From an uncultured Thiotrichales bacterium (GTDB lineage: Bacteria > Pseudomonadota > Gammaproteobacteria > CAIRSR01), in NCBI GenBank assembly GCA_903824965.1, contig CAIJYR010000052.1, positions 1 to 55,103 of the forward strand: a stretch of 55,103 bases of DNA, given 5' to 3'. The position numbers and the translations under genes were made by a program. The notes beneath the pieces are model-generated. The model was not told the origin of the DNA, made no database searches, and saw only the letters and a list, made by a program, of their open reading frames with translations. Shown in pieces: positions 25,082-35,628 of the stretch (position 1 is its first letter; the number at the start of each line of letters is the position of its first letter).

Positions 25082-28000
25082 TACTCGTTCAGGTTGTCAA
25101 ATTCGCTGTTGATCAAGGCTTCTAACTCGGCCTCTGACATAGCACCCACTGCTGCGGCGGTCGCGGAGGGGGTCGCGGGGGGAGGGGGCATTGGCGCAAG
25201 CGGGGGCGGCACAGATTCCGGGGGTGCTGCCTCTTGCAACAACTCAGCCGCAAGAAAATTCGCAAGCGCCGTAATATTTGGATATTTAAACAACAGCGTG
25301 GTGGGCAGGTTTACCGGCAGTGTGTTTTGCAGGGCGTTGCGTAACTCAACGGCCGTGAGTGAATCGATGCCGAGATCAAAGAACCCCGTCTGTTCGTCCA
25401 ACGTTGCAGCACTGCCCCCGATGACCCGTGCGACCTCTTCACGGACGCGCTGACGAAGTGCCTCGCGCTGCTCGTTGTTCGGGAGTGTTCGCAGATGATC
25501 GAGCCAAGTGCTACCGCTGCTTTGGGTCGTCGATACTGTGGGTTGTGTACGCTGAAATGCCTCTAACAAAGGCATGGGTTTCGGCAGTTGCCGAAGCAGG
25601 TTCGGCCAATCGACAGGGGTGACGATCACCTGTCCCTGTTGTCCCCGCAGCATGTCAAACAAAGCGATGCCGTCTTCCGGTCGAATCGCCGCAACCCCTT
25701 GCAAGGTCGCGTGCGCCAGCGCCCCTGTGCGGGCCGCAAGTCCAATGTCCGACCAGGCACCCCAGTTGATGACCAAAGCGGGTAATTGTTGTTGCTGTCG
25801 GTAGCCTGCTAGGTGATCGACGAAGGCATTGGCCGCCGCATAATTCCCCTGGGCGTTTGACCAGAAGACCGAACTGATGGACGAAAACAAGACAAAGAAA
25901 TCGAGCGGCAAAGCGGCCGTTGCTTGGTGTAGATTCCAGGCTCCCAGCACTTTTGGGCCCAATACCGAGGCAAGAGAGGGCCAGTCCATTTTGGACAAGG
26001 GCGTGTTCGTCAGGGTACCCGCTGCATGGACAACGCCCAACAACGGGGGCCGAGGTTGTTGCAAGAGGGTTTGCAAAGCGGTTCCCTCGGTAACATCGAC
26101 AGAAGCCACTTCGACGGTGGCTCCTGCGGCGCGGAGGGCTTCGATCGAGGTTTGTGCGATCTCGCGTGGTGCCGAGCGCCCGATCAACACAAGATAACGC
26201 GCCCCCTGTTCCACAAGACTGCGTGCGACACGAAGTCCAAGATCCCCAAGACCTCCCGTAATGAGGTAGCTTCCCTCGGCACGCAACGGCAGGCGCGGTG
26301 AGGGTGGCTGCGAGGGTTGCCCTGACTGATAGCTTTGCAGACGACTCACAAAGCGCCCGTCGGTGCGCAGGACGATCTGCTCCTCGCCGCCAGATGCCCC
26401 CAAAAGCGCCTGCCACACCCGATCAGCGTTTTCGATAGCACTTTCCCCGATCGGTAGATCGAGGATCACGGGTTGCCGTTGCGGATATTCTGCGGTGGCA
26501 GTACGTACCAGACCGTGCAAGGTCGCTTGGGCAAGGCCGCTCCCCTGGCTCGAAAGCGCAATAGCATCCCGCGTCACGACCCACAGACCACACGATGGGT
26601 CGTTCCCCAATCCTTGTAACGTCTGCAACACGGGCATACAGAGCCGCTCCTGTGCGGCCAACAAAGCCTCCGGCGTGTTCGGCATTTCCTCTTCGTTTTC
26701 GTTCAGCGCATGGAGCAACACAACCCCCTGGAGGGGTTCGGCACTGAGGTCGCCGTCGCTAAGGTGCGGGATGACTCTTGCACGCCCTGCAAAGCGTTCC
26801 GCCAAAGGATCGGCACAACCGCCCTGATCGCCCACGATCAACCAACGGCCATCCTTGAGGTGCGCTGGCAAGGGGACTGCCTGCGCTATGCGTCGCGCAA
26901 GGATGATGTTTTGGCGGAGCAAGGCTTCTTCGTTGTACTGGTCAGGGCCAAGCAAGGTCACGGTGTCAAAACCGTGCTTGGGCAGCGTTTCACGCCACTG
27001 ATCGCTTGTGAAGAGCGGATAATCGGCGCGTAGTGGATCCTGTCCCCTAAAACGCCACCACCCTTCGGTCATGCCAAAGGTCAGATCCAGCCAGCGTTGG
27101 CGGGCCTCTGCTTCCAGGAGCACGAGCATTCCGCCTGGTGCCAATAATTCGGCACAGTGAGAAAGTGTCTCCCCCATCGAACGGGTGGCGTGCAATACAT
27201 TCGCTGCCACAACGATGTCAAATTGGCCCTGTAACGTATCCGGTGGGGTCTTTTCAATGTCCAGCAAACCGTACCGGACAAATGGGTACGTAGCGCCGAA
27301 TTGTTGCTCAGCATGGTGCGTAAAATACTTTGAAATATCCGTAAATAAATAATCACAGCGCCCTGCGGGGAGCAAGGGCAACAACCGACTGGTGGTGCCG
27401 CCTGTACCACCCCCAATCTCTAGGATGCGGATGCCCTGGGTTGCGGGCAACGCCGCGAGTGTTCGACGAACGGCAGATGCCAGCAAATCGTTGATGATGC
27501 GTGCCCCCACCGAATGCTGGTACAGAAGCGTGGTGACGGACAGATCGCCTTCTGGGAACAACAGATGCAGCGGATCGACTTCCCCACGCCAGACACTCGC
27601 AAGAACACTTGCACAACGCTCCAACAGCGTGATCTCCGGCATGGCCGCCGGAAACGCGTCGTGCAACAGAGAGACCGGAGGGGGGGCGTCTGTCCGCAGG
27701 TGGATCATCACCTGCCAGTGATCGGCAACCCGTCGCAGGATGTCTTCTTCTGCGAGAATGCCCAAACAACGCTCGAACAAGGCAAGGAAAGCGTCTTGCA
27801 CCCCGAGTTGCTTGGCAAGAACCGCCGTCGTAAAGACACTGTAGGGGGTCGGCTGCCAACCGTATTGCTGCAGCGCGTGTTGAATCGACTGTGCCGCACG
27901 CTGCTCCAGGCTGTCTAAGAGCGTCGGATAAAACGAGCACGCTGGTAGCGTGAGGCGGGTCTCTTCTGCCAGATCGAGGCCGATCGTCGCAGGAGAACAG

Positions 28001-31000
28001 GGGGGGACGATACCAAACAACGGTTGCTGTTTCCAAGCGATTTGGTACAACCAGGAACCATAGCGCCGCCAGGTGTCGGCGTTGGCATCGACCTGCTGGA
28101 AGCGCAGTCCCCGCACGCTTGCGATCCATTCGCCTTGGTCATCCACCAATTGGATATCCACCACAAACCACGGTACGGAGGATCCCATCGTGTCGGGCCG
28201 TGCGGCAGCGGTGGCCAAGCACCACAGTTGTTGCGGTGGTGGCCGAACACAGTGCAACTGTTCCACGCCGACGGGCAGGTAGCTCGTACCGCGATCGAGC
28301 AGCAAAATACTGGCCGTTTGAAAAGCGCCGTCCAGCAAGACAGGGTGCAGCCGAAACGCGCTTTCGCTCCCATCGCTCCCATCGCTCCCATCACGTAGGG
28401 TTGCAGGGAGTTCTATTCTAGCGAGCACCGCGCCCTCGCTGCGCCAGAGTCCCGTCATGGCTTGGAAGTTTTCACTGTGGGCAATGCCGACCGAGTGCGT
28501 CAGCCGATAATACTCCGAGACGGGGAACGCATCGGGACATCGTAGGCGCATGTCCGCGAGCGCCATGGGCCGTGCAAGCGGGAGCGTCCCTGCCACCAAT
28601 TCGCCTTCGGAGTAGGGCTGCCAACCGGAGGAATCCTCAAGACGGGCATGGATTGTAAAACGGTACCCGCCTGCGATCGGGTGCAGCACCATCTGCACGG
28701 GAAGCGCACGATCCGGCGGCAGTACCAACGCACGATGGATCGTGACCTCCCGCAACCAAGCCCCCTTCGGCAACAAAGTACCCCCCGCCGCGAGTGCCAT
28801 TTCCATGTGTCCCGCTGCGGGCAGGACAATTTGGCCAAAAATCTGGTGGTGTGCGAGAAAGTTCTCTGTGGAGAGATCATTGATAAACAGCGCCCCCCCT
28901 GTCGGCAAGAGGGGCGTCTCTAAGCGATGACCAAGCAGCGGATGGCCGCCTGCTGGGGTGGCCCTGGTCGTGTGGGTCGTGTGGGTCGGCGCTGGTTTTT
29001 CGAGCCAGTACCGTTCGATTTGGAACGGCATATTGGGCAAACGCAACGGGTAGCGTTGACCACCAGCAGATAAGGCCCACGCAGCCGTATCGACCCCCAG
29101 TCGATAGAGTTCTCCGAGGCTCAACAACAACTGTGTCCAAGGTTCAACCCGATAGCGCAAACTCGGCAACCAGTGACAGATCGCCGCAACACCTGCGACT
29201 TCGGCGGCCACCACTCCAAAGGCACTGAGGGTCGGTTTCGGGCCGATCTCGATAAAGGTATCAAACCCATCGGCCAACAGCCGCGCAAGCCCGTCGGCAA
29301 AACGCACAGGCGCTCGAAGGTGGCGACACCAGTAGTCGGGACTGGCGAGATCCGCAGGATCGGCGTACCCACCCGTGAGGTTGGAGAGAATAGGCACGTT
29401 CGGCACAGAAAAACGCATCCGCGCCAGTTCTTCGCGGAAGGCGGGAATCATCGGCTCCACCAGGGGCGAATGAAAGGCGTGCGAAACGCGCAAGGGCTTC
29501 GCTTCGATCCCCTCGGCTTCTAAGAGTGCGATGAACGCAGCGATCGCCGTTTTCGATCCTGCGATGGCGACACTTTCGGGGCCGTTGGTGCCTGCGATCA
29601 CCAAACCGGGGGCAGCCTTTTGATGTTCGATCAGGCGCTGTGCCGTTTCTGCCTCGCTCAAAGGCAGTGCGGCCATGGCACCGGTGGGGCAGTGGGTGGC
29701 GAGCAATCGCCCTCGTGCGCAGGTGAGCCGCAATCCGGCTTCTAGTGTCCATACTCCTGCGACAGTAGCCGCTACCAATTCGCCGACGCTGTGGCCAAGG
29801 AGGGCTTCGGGTTCGATGCCCCAGTGCCGCCACAGTTGTGCCAATGCGTATTCGAGGGCAAACAGCAGCGGTTGTGTATATTCCGTCGCAGAGAGCAGTG
29901 CCTCTGCCTCCGGTGTGGTGCTCGCCTCTGGGGGATACAACAATCCAAGCAGCGAACAACCGAGAAGGGGACTCGCAATGGCCTCACATTGATCCAAGAC
30001 CGCACGAAAATACGGCTCGTGCTCATAGAGCTGACGCCCCATCTGTAGGTACTGTGCGCCCTGACCCGTAAACAAAAAGACAATGCGCGGCGGGGTTGCG
30101 GCGCGTCGGCTGGTTTGGCCCTCGCCTGCTGCCAGTCGGGTCGCTGCTTCGGTTGCGCTCCCGGCGAGCAGGGTCAGGCGGTGGCTATAATGGCCACGAC
30201 CACGGGCCGCTGCAACGCAATAGGCGGGCCAATCTGTATTTGGGATTCTGCGCAAATCCTCGGCTACCCGCTGTGCGAGCGCCTGAAGCCCCGATGTACT
30301 CTTAGCAGACAACACAAGCAACCGAGCGGCGGGCCAGATCGTAGGCGTCCCTGGGGGAATGGGCGTGTCCGCGATGTTGTCCACGGTGTTCGGGGTCGTC
30401 AGGTTGGAGACGATGAGATGGGCATTGGTACCGCTGAAACTGAATGAACTGATACCCGCTATTCGCTCCTGCGGAGGCCAGTCGGTGAGGGTCGTTGGGA
30501 TTGCAACGGGGATCGATTTCCAATCGATGTGGGGACTCGGTTCTGCAAAATTGCGGTGCGGTGGAATATGGCCGTGTTGCACACACAGAATCGCTTTGAT
30601 CAGGCCCGCGATGCCAGCGGCCGATTCTAAATGCCCAAAATTGGTTTTTACCGAGGCCACACAGAGGGGGGTGGTACGCCCCGCAAAGACCATAGCGAGG
30701 GCACCCATCTCGATCGGATCCCCCAAGGGCGTTCCGGTACCATGGGCCTCGATATAGCCAATCTGATCGGGTGTGATCTGTCCGTTGGCCAGGGCAGCGC
30801 GGATGACTTTGACCTGCGATGGCCCATTCGGTACCGTAAGACCCCCGCTTGGGCCATCCTGGTTCACAGCGGAACCACGCAAGAGTGCCAAAATGGTATC
30901 CCCATCGCGCTTTGCGTCGCTCAATCGCTTCAGGAACACGGCGCCTACCCCTTCTCCCCGTGCATAGCCATCGGCGGCGGCGGCGAAGGTCTTACAATGG

Positions 31001-31776
31001 CCATCGGCTGCGAGCATTCTGGCTTTGCAGAAATTGATGTGGGTCTCGGGGCCATAAAAAAGATTGACGCCCGCGCTCAGGGCCATATCGCATTCACCGA
31101 GCCGCAACGCCTGCATCGCAAGATGGGTGGTGACGAGTGAGGAAGAACAGGCCGTGTCAATAATCATGCTGGGGCCAGTAAACCCAAATGTGTACGAAAG
31201 ACGACCCGCCGCAACCCCAAGAGAGGCACCCGTCCCCGAATAGGCAGTGATTCGCGTTGGACTGTCCGACCACAGGGCAGCCCCGTACTCAAAATTGCTA
31301 ATGCCTACATAGACACCCGTGCGACTGCCATACAACGCATTGGCATCGAAACCGCCATTTTCCAGTGCTTCCCAGGTGACTTGGAGCAACAGGCGATGTT
31401 GTGGATCAATCGAATGTGCCTCGCGTGGCGTAATGCCGAAAAAAGCAGGATCAAACGCACGAATGTCCTGTAAAAAACCTGCATAACGGGTATACATCTT
31501 TCCAGGTACATTGGGATCGGGATCATAAAACGCATCTACGTCCCAGCGATCGGGGGGCACTTCGGTGATGCCATCGCGTCCTTCGCAGAGCAGTTGCCAG
31601 AAAGCCTCTGGGGTATGGACTCCGCCTGGAAAACGACACGCCATGGCTACCACAGCGATGGGTTCACGTTGTCCCTGTTCCAATCGGGCCATTTTTTCTT
31701 GCATTTCTTGCAGGGCCAGCAATGCTCGTTTGGTTGGAGAAAGATCCTGTTTCTGAATCGTCATTGAGATCCCCAT
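25078..31776 (-). CDS. type I polyketide synthase, KS-AT-DH-cMT-KR-ACP
   Basis: KS DTACSSS/EAHGTGTPLGDP/KTNFGH; AT GHSVGE; DH HHQIFGQIVLP and HPVLLDGAFQ; MT ILEIGGGTGGT; KR ITGGLGDLG; ACP GIDSLTAVELRN. Stop/start overlap with the downstream PKS gene. Confidence 0.97.
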   Translation of the reverse strand: MGISMTIQKQDLSPTKRALLALQEMQEKMARLEQGQREPIAVVAMACRFPGGVHTPEAFWQLLCEGRDGITEVPPDRWDVDAFYDPDPNVPGKMYTRYAGFLQDIRAFDPAFFGITPREAHSIDPQHRLLLQVTWEALENGGFDANALYGSRTGVYVGISNFEYGAALWSDSPTRITAYSGTGASLGVAAGRLSYTFGFTGPSMIIDTACSSSLVTTHLAMQALRLGECDMALSAGVNLFYGPETHINFCKARMLAADGHCKTFAAAADGYARGEGVGAVFLKRLSDAKRDGDTILALLRGSAVNQDGPSGGLTVPNGPSQVKVIRAALANGQITPDQIGYIEAHGTGTPLGDPIEMGALAMVFAGRTTPLCVASVKTNFGHLESAAGIAGLIKAILCVQHGHIPPHRNFAEPSPHIDWKSIPVAIPTTLTDWPPQERIAGISSFSFSGTNAHLIVSNLTTPNTVDNIADTPIPPGTPTIWPAARLLVLSAKSTSGLQALAQRVAEDLRRIPNTDWPAYCVAAARGRGHYSHRLTLLAGSATEAATRLAAGEGQTSRRAATPPRIVFLFTGQGAQYLQMGRQLYEHEPYFRAVLDQCEAIASPLLGCSLLGLLYPPEASTTPEAEALLSATEYTQPLLFALEYALAQLWRHWGIEPEALLGHSVGELVAATVAGVWTLEAGLRLTCARGRLLATHCPTGAMAALPLSEAETAQRLIEHQKAAPGLVIAGTNGPESVAIAGSKTAIAAFIALLEAEGIEAKPLRVSHAFHSPLVEPMIPAFREELARMRFSVPNVPILSNLTGGYADPADLASPDYWCRHLRAPVRFADGLARLLADGFDTFIEIGPKPTLSAFGVVAAEVAGVAAICHWLPSLRYRVEPWTQLLLSLGELYRLGVDTAAWALSAGGQRYPLRLPNMPFQIERYWLEKPAPTHTTHTTRATPAGGHPLLGHRLETPLLPTGGALFINDLSTENFLAHHQIFGQIVLPAAGHMEMALAAGGTLLPKGAWLREVTIHRALVLPPDRALPVQMVLHPIAGGYRFTIHARLEDSSGWQPYSEGELVAGTLPLARPMALADMRLRCPDAFPVSEYYRLTHSVGIAHSENFQAMTGLWRSEGAVLARIELPATLRDGSDGSDGSESAFRLHPVLLDGAFQTASILLLDRGTSYLPVGVEQLHCVRPPPQQLWCLATAAARPDTMGSSVPWFVVDIQLVDDQGEWIASVRGLRFQQVDANADTWRRYGSWLYQIAWKQQPLFGIVPPCSPATIGLDLAEETRLTLPACSFYPTLLDSLEQRAAQSIQHALQQYGWQPTPYSVFTTAVLAKQLGVQDAFLALFERCLGILAEEDILRRVADHWQVMIHLRTDAPPPVSLLHDAFPAAMPEITLLERCASVLASVWRGEVDPLHLLFPEGDLSVTTLLYQHSVGARIINDLLASAVRRTLAALPATQGIRILEIGGGTGGTTSRLLPLLPAGRCDYLFTDISKYFTHHAEQQFGATYPFVRYGLLDIEKTPPDTLQGQFDIVVAANVLHATRSMGETLSHCAELLAPGGMLVLLEAEARQRWLDLTFGMTEGWWRFRGQDPLRADYPLFTSDQWRETLPKHGFDTVTLLGPDQYNEEALLRQNIILARRIAQAVPLPAHLKDGRWLIVGDQGGCADPLAERFAGRARVIPHLSDGDLSAEPLQGVVLLHALNENEEEMPNTPEALLAAQERLCMPVLQTLQGLGNDPSCGLWVVTRDAIALSSQGSGLAQATLHGLVRTATAEYPQRQPVILDLPIGESAIENADRVWQALLGASGGEEQIVLRTDGRFVSRLQSYQSGQPSQPPSPRLPLRAEGSYLITGGLGDLGLRVARSLVEQGARYLVLIGRSAPREIAQTSIEALRAAGATVEVASVDVTEGTALQTLLQQPRPPLLGVVHAAGTLTNTPLSKMDWPSLASVLGPKVLGAWNLHQATAALPLDFFVLFSSISSVFWSNAQGNYAAANAFVDHLAGYRQQQQLPALVINWGAWSDIGLAARTGALAHATLQGVAAIRPEDGIALFDMLRGQQGQVIVTPVDWPNLLRQLPKPMPLLEAFQRTQPTVSTTQSSGSTWLDHLRTLPNNEQREALRQRVREEVARVIGGSAATLDEQTGFFDLGIDSLTAVELRNALQNTLPVNLPTTLLFKYPNITALANFLAAELLQEAAPPESVPPPLAPMPPPPATPSATAAAVGAMSEAELEALINSEFDNLNEY

Positions 31777-31807
31777 CGATATCCGTCTTGTTTTTTAGTG
31801 GATTGGT

Positions 31808-33745
31808 TTACTGGCCAAATAATTTTGGGAGATTCTGGCTTTTTAGAAAATTCTTCAGGGCGTTGGCTGCTTTCCCGTTGGCGAGTGCGTCTACATCGGG
31901 ATGAAAGCGCAGTGCCTCCCATGATCCATCGACGATCATGGGGATGGCGAGGCCGCTGTTTTCTTTTTCCTTGTCCTTGGTGGCACCCTGTCCTTCTAGG
32001 CTGGTCACAAGTTTAGGCTCTATCCGGTAATTGACCATGCGTTTAGGGAGATCGATGCTGCCCGCTCCGGTGACGCGCAACAAGGGCGATTGGATCGTCA
32101 AATCGGGGTTCGTAACGATCCCATCGACGATCGAGAACGATCCTGTGCACTCGGAGAAATCAGTTTTTTGGGGGGGTGCATCGGGTGCAAACGCAGAGGT
32201 GATGTTGCGTGCTATCGCGGCGAGGTTGATCCCTCGAAGTGCACCATTCAGAAAGGTCACGGAACCCTTGCCACTCAGAGAAGAGACGAGGGAACGCTCG
32301 CTCCCGCCGTGACCCGCGAGTTGCAATTCAAGGTTGGCAAGTCCTTCGAGTCGGTTGAAGCCGAAGGCGGCCAGGAAGGTTTCCGCCCGTACACCGCTTA
32401 GCGAAAAGTGTGCGGTGGCGCCAAGTTCCTCTTGTGTGCCATTTTGTGTGGCATCGAGGGTAATTTGTCCGACACCATGACCCTGGTAGAATGCCATGTC
32501 GGTGAGATCCGTTGTGAGGTGTCCACCGTGGAGTGCTACAGTCAGTGTACTCCGTCCGACTTCGAGCCTATGCACTTTGAGTGCGGCCGCATTGAGTGTG
32601 AGATCGGCTTCTATGGCCTGAAGGGGGGAAGCGTCTAGGACGTTGTCGCTCCAGTCTGTGTCCGGGTGCTTTGCCGATTCTGTACGTCCTGGGGTATCTG
32701 AGCGTTCTGCAGGTTCGGGTATGCTTTCCGGTGTTAGATATGGATTGAGGTCGAGGGTCTCTAGGTTGAGCCGACCTGTGAGGGTTGGCCGTGTGCCTGC
32801 GGTGGTAGCGGTGGTAAGCGATAGTTCCCCCGTTGCTTTGGTTGTGTCAAGAGAGAGCGTAGCGGTGGTCAGATCCATACGGCTGGTACTCGTTCTCACC
32901 TTGGCTTGTACCGAGAGTGGGCCAAGACCAGTGCCGGCAAAAACCACGGGCTTCGTGCTAACCCACTCGATGAGTGATCGCAGGGAGGGGGAGGACGCTT
33001 TGATCGCACCGACCAGGGTGCTGCCTACCTCTCCTGTGAAGGCGATCTGCACCGGTTGCGCGGTGATCCGAACCTCTGCCGCGCTTACGTGGCCTTCGAT
33101 CAGTGCGCGTGGTTTCGAGAGGATCAGTTCGAGTGCGAGAGTTTGACCATGCCAGGTCAATCCGCCCTTTGCGCTCAGCGGTTCGTCTAATCGGTTGAGC
33201 ATCAATAGGAGATTGATGTCATCAATGGTCTCGGTGGTGCCCTGGTGGTTGAGGTAGGTGATTTTACCACCCGTGATGCGCACATCGCCTAATCGCATCT
33301 CGCGAACCTCAGAGGTCTTGGGTGTGTTGTCAACGGTTGTATGCGCTGTTTTGGTTGATTCGCCCAATACCCAATTACCGCGCCCTGTCTCATCGACCTC
33401 TAGTGCGATGATCGGATCACGGAGGACGAAGCCATCGACTTCGATCTTTCCGGAGAGGAGCGGCCACAATTTTATTCTGGCATCGATACCACCGATTCGG
33501 ATCAACTCATGCGATCGAAAACCAGATGGATTGGACAGCGACGCTTTGGATAACTGTATGCCAAGTGTTGGAAGAATCGAAACCGTAACCTTGCCATCCA
33601 TGACGAGATCACGTCCGGTAATTTTCTTTACGTGTGCCACCAGCTGGGTCTTTATCCGTTCTATCGGAATCATTGCTGGTATTGCGACCATGCTTAGGAA
33701 CAATGCGGCCACGATGACTGCCATAACGACCGTGATTTTCTTCAC
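31808..33745 (-). CDS. AsmA family protein
   Basis: N-terminal TM plus 'IPIERIKTQLVAHVKKITGRDLVMDGKVTVSILPTLGIQLSKASLSNPSGF', C-terminal 'GSIDLPKRMVNYRIEPKLV'. GTG start at 33745 preceded by GGAGGT. Confidence 0.85.
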   Translation of the reverse strand: MKKITVVMAVIVAALFLSMVAIPAMIPIERIKTQLVAHVKKITGRDLVMDGKVTVSILPTLGIQLSKASLSNPSGFRSHELIRIGGIDARIKLWPLLSGKIEVDGFVLRDPIIALEVDETGRGNWVLGESTKTAHTTVDNTPKTSEVREMRLGDVRITGGKITYLNHQGTTETIDDINLLLMLNRLDEPLSAKGGLTWHGQTLALELILSKPRALIEGHVSAAEVRITAQPVQIAFTGEVGSTLVGAIKASSPSLRSLIEWVSTKPVVFAGTGLGPLSVQAKVRTSTSRMDLTTATLSLDTTKATGELSLTTATTAGTRPTLTGRLNLETLDLNPYLTPESIPEPAERSDTPGRTESAKHPDTDWSDNVLDASPLQAIEADLTLNAAALKVHRLEVGRSTLTVALHGGHLTTDLTDMAFYQGHGVGQITLDATQNGTQEELGATAHFSLSGVRAETFLAAFGFNRLEGLANLELQLAGHGGSERSLVSSLSGKGSVTFLNGALRGINLAAIARNITSAFAPDAPPQKTDFSECTGSFSIVDGIVTNPDLTIQSPLLRVTGAGSIDLPKRMVNYRIEPKLVTSLEGQGATKDKEKENSGLAIPMIVDGSWEALRFHPDVDALANGKAANALKNFLKSQNLPKLFGQ

Positions 33746-33788
33746 AGACGACCTCCAGATTCTAGAGTACACGCTTGTCAGCTTTCCC

Positions 33789-33805
33789 CCTCTCCGGAGG
33801 AGAGG
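33789..33805. repeat. short palindrome CCTCTCC-GGA-GGAGAGG, REP/terminator-like
   Basis: Perfect 7-bp stem with triloop in the intergenic region. Confidence 0.45.
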
Positions 33806-33860
33806 AGTTTGAGGGAGAGGCGGATACTGTTTTTGATGCTGTTTTTAGTGGGTAATTGAA

Positions 33861-35261
33861 TCAAAGAGTCTGAATTGCAAGCTCCTGATCCCCAAAAGTC
33901 GTGCTGTTTAGAAACTTGAGTTCGTGTTTTTCCTTGTCAAAAATCGGTGTATTTTCATCATACGGGTGCATAAGTGTATCTCGATCAGCGCGAATGGCTT
34001 GTTCAATGGCACTCGGATCAACAATGCCTCGTTCAAAAAGTCTTACACGGAAAGCAACCAAGGCACGTAGGGCCAACAAATTATCCCGCCTGACGAAAAA
34101 AGAAAAGAGGCTAGGGTAGGCAGTTGCGAGTAACCAGTGTCCTGTCAGATTGCGCAATTTAAATCCAGTCACTTGTTCTACGGCGTTCGTTTGTGCATCA
34201 ACAATCGCATCGTGATACGCGGATCCTGAGACTCCATTCGCATGAATCCACCGATCCATCGCACTTGCGCATTCATTCGCCGTGGTGTTGAAAAGCAAAA
34301 ATGCCCTGCTCCATGCTGAGCCAGCGACACCGCCCAAATCGTCTAATAATGCATTCTTATAGTCTTTATTTTCTTTCATGATCAAGAGTGCAGCGATGAT
34401 GACCCGTTCTTCCAATGCTATGCTTGGTTCCAAACTGGTCACCTCTTTTGGCAATGGTGCTAACATTTCGGAAATACGATCAGCATGTGCTTTGGCAGGT
34501 TCAGGATGACGCAACAAGTATTGGTTGATCAGTCTATACCGTGTGCTGAGGTTATGGGTGGCCACTGTTTTATCGGCAAAGGCTACATCCCCTTGGAGTT
34601 GGCGTGTATGAAAGGCAATCTCACGTGCCATTTGATCCATTGCTTCGTCGTGGCGGCCCTCCTTTGCAGCCAATGCAAAGCGAATCCCAGAAAGGATAAT
34701 CCAACCGTTTGGAGAGGGGCTACTGTAGGATGATAGGGAATAATCGGGGCGCCAAGGTTCCTGGTACTCAGTATAGCTTACTGCTTTGTCAGCACGTTCG
34801 AGTGTGACGCTACCTTTTTGCAGTATGCTATGAGCCGCATCAGGATTAGCATCGACCCATCCGAAAAGGCAGCGTGCAAGGTCATCATTGGGTGGTTTAC
34901 AGGGTAACGATCCCTGATCCTCTTTACGCTTTTCTTTGTTAATGGCTAAACCGCTGGTAGAGAGGCTGGTTTTCGATACCTTATCGACTGCCAACACTGC
35001 GTCAAACCAACGTTGCCCCCACGCATTCGGATCCTGATCTTCTGGCCCTACAACGCCGATCCATGCAAAATAACCGTTGTGTGCAGCCTCCACGGTGGAT
35101 ACTGGTTTTGCACTGAGAAGCGTTTCTACACGGGGTGAGAGGGGATCATCCTTAAGATTGATCAAGAACAATATACAGTAGCACATCACTGGCAGAGCGA
35201 TCAGAACGGCCGACGCTAAGCCGAAAACGCGGAGTGCTATTGAGAAATGACGATTGACCAT
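33861..35261 (-). CDS. hypothetical membrane-anchored protein (466 aa)
   Basis: Long ORF with N-terminal TM; no family recognised. Confidence 0.7.
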   Translation of the reverse strand: MVNRHFSIALRVFGLASAVLIALPVMCYCILFLINLKDDPLSPRVETLLSAKPVSTVEAAHNGYFAWIGVVGPEDQDPNAWGQRWFDAVLAVDKVSKTSLSTSGLAINKEKRKEDQGSLPCKPPNDDLARCLFGWVDANPDAAHSILQKGSVTLERADKAVSYTEYQEPWRPDYSLSSYSSPSPNGWIILSGIRFALAAKEGRHDEAMDQMAREIAFHTRQLQGDVAFADKTVATHNLSTRYRLINQYLLRHPEPAKAHADRISEMLAPLPKEVTSLEPSIALEERVIIAALLIMKENKDYKNALLDDLGGVAGSAWSRAFLLFNTTANECASAMDRWIHANGVSGSAYHDAIVDAQTNAVEQVTGFKLRNLTGHWLLATAYPSLFSFFVRRDNLLALRALVAFRVRLFERGIVDPSAIEQAIRADRDTLMHPYDENTPIFDKEKHELKFLNSTTFGDQELAIQTL

Positions 35262-35485
35262 CGCGGTTCCTGTCTCGGGGTAGATCTAAACACCTTTTAG
35301 CCTGTCCATCCAATTATACACAACTGGAGCCTATTCCCGAAAGCTACTGACTTTACGAGACAGAGCAGGCACATTGTAGCAAACTGCGGTACAGCAGGGC
35401 GCTGAGGGCGTTCACGCCTCTCGTGAGGGGTTGATTACGACACTGATAATAGTAATACTTTTTATACTCACAATGAGTGCCAACA

Positions 35486-35628
35486 CGTCAACCACCCCGC
35501 CTGAAGGCGGGGCTGAAGCTGTGTTGCCCCCTTGTCGAGGGAGCCACAGCGATCGATACTGACGATACTGATGAGGTGTGTGTCATTAGACCCGTAAGGG
35601 CTGACAGTCGGGAAAGACCGACACCGTC
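35486..35628 (+). ncRNA. candidate structured RNA (HEARO/IscB omega-RNA-like or IS-derived), without iscB
   Basis: Nested perfect stems: CCCCGCC/GGCGGGG (35495-35512), GCTGTG/CACAGC (35518-35550) with inner CCCT/AGGG, TGTCA/TGACA (35581-35606) enclosing CCC-GTAA-GGG (GNRA loop), GTCGG/CCGAC (35607-35622). Confidence 0.5.

Noticed and set aside
857-31776. Many long antisense or out-of-frame ORFs in the track (e.g. 21716-22324 +, 22251-22814 -, 25655-26416 -, 27353-28129 -, 29261-29959 -)
   Set aside because: They lie within strongly supported CDSs (PKS, mshQ) and read as low-complexity frame shadows with no domain motifs.
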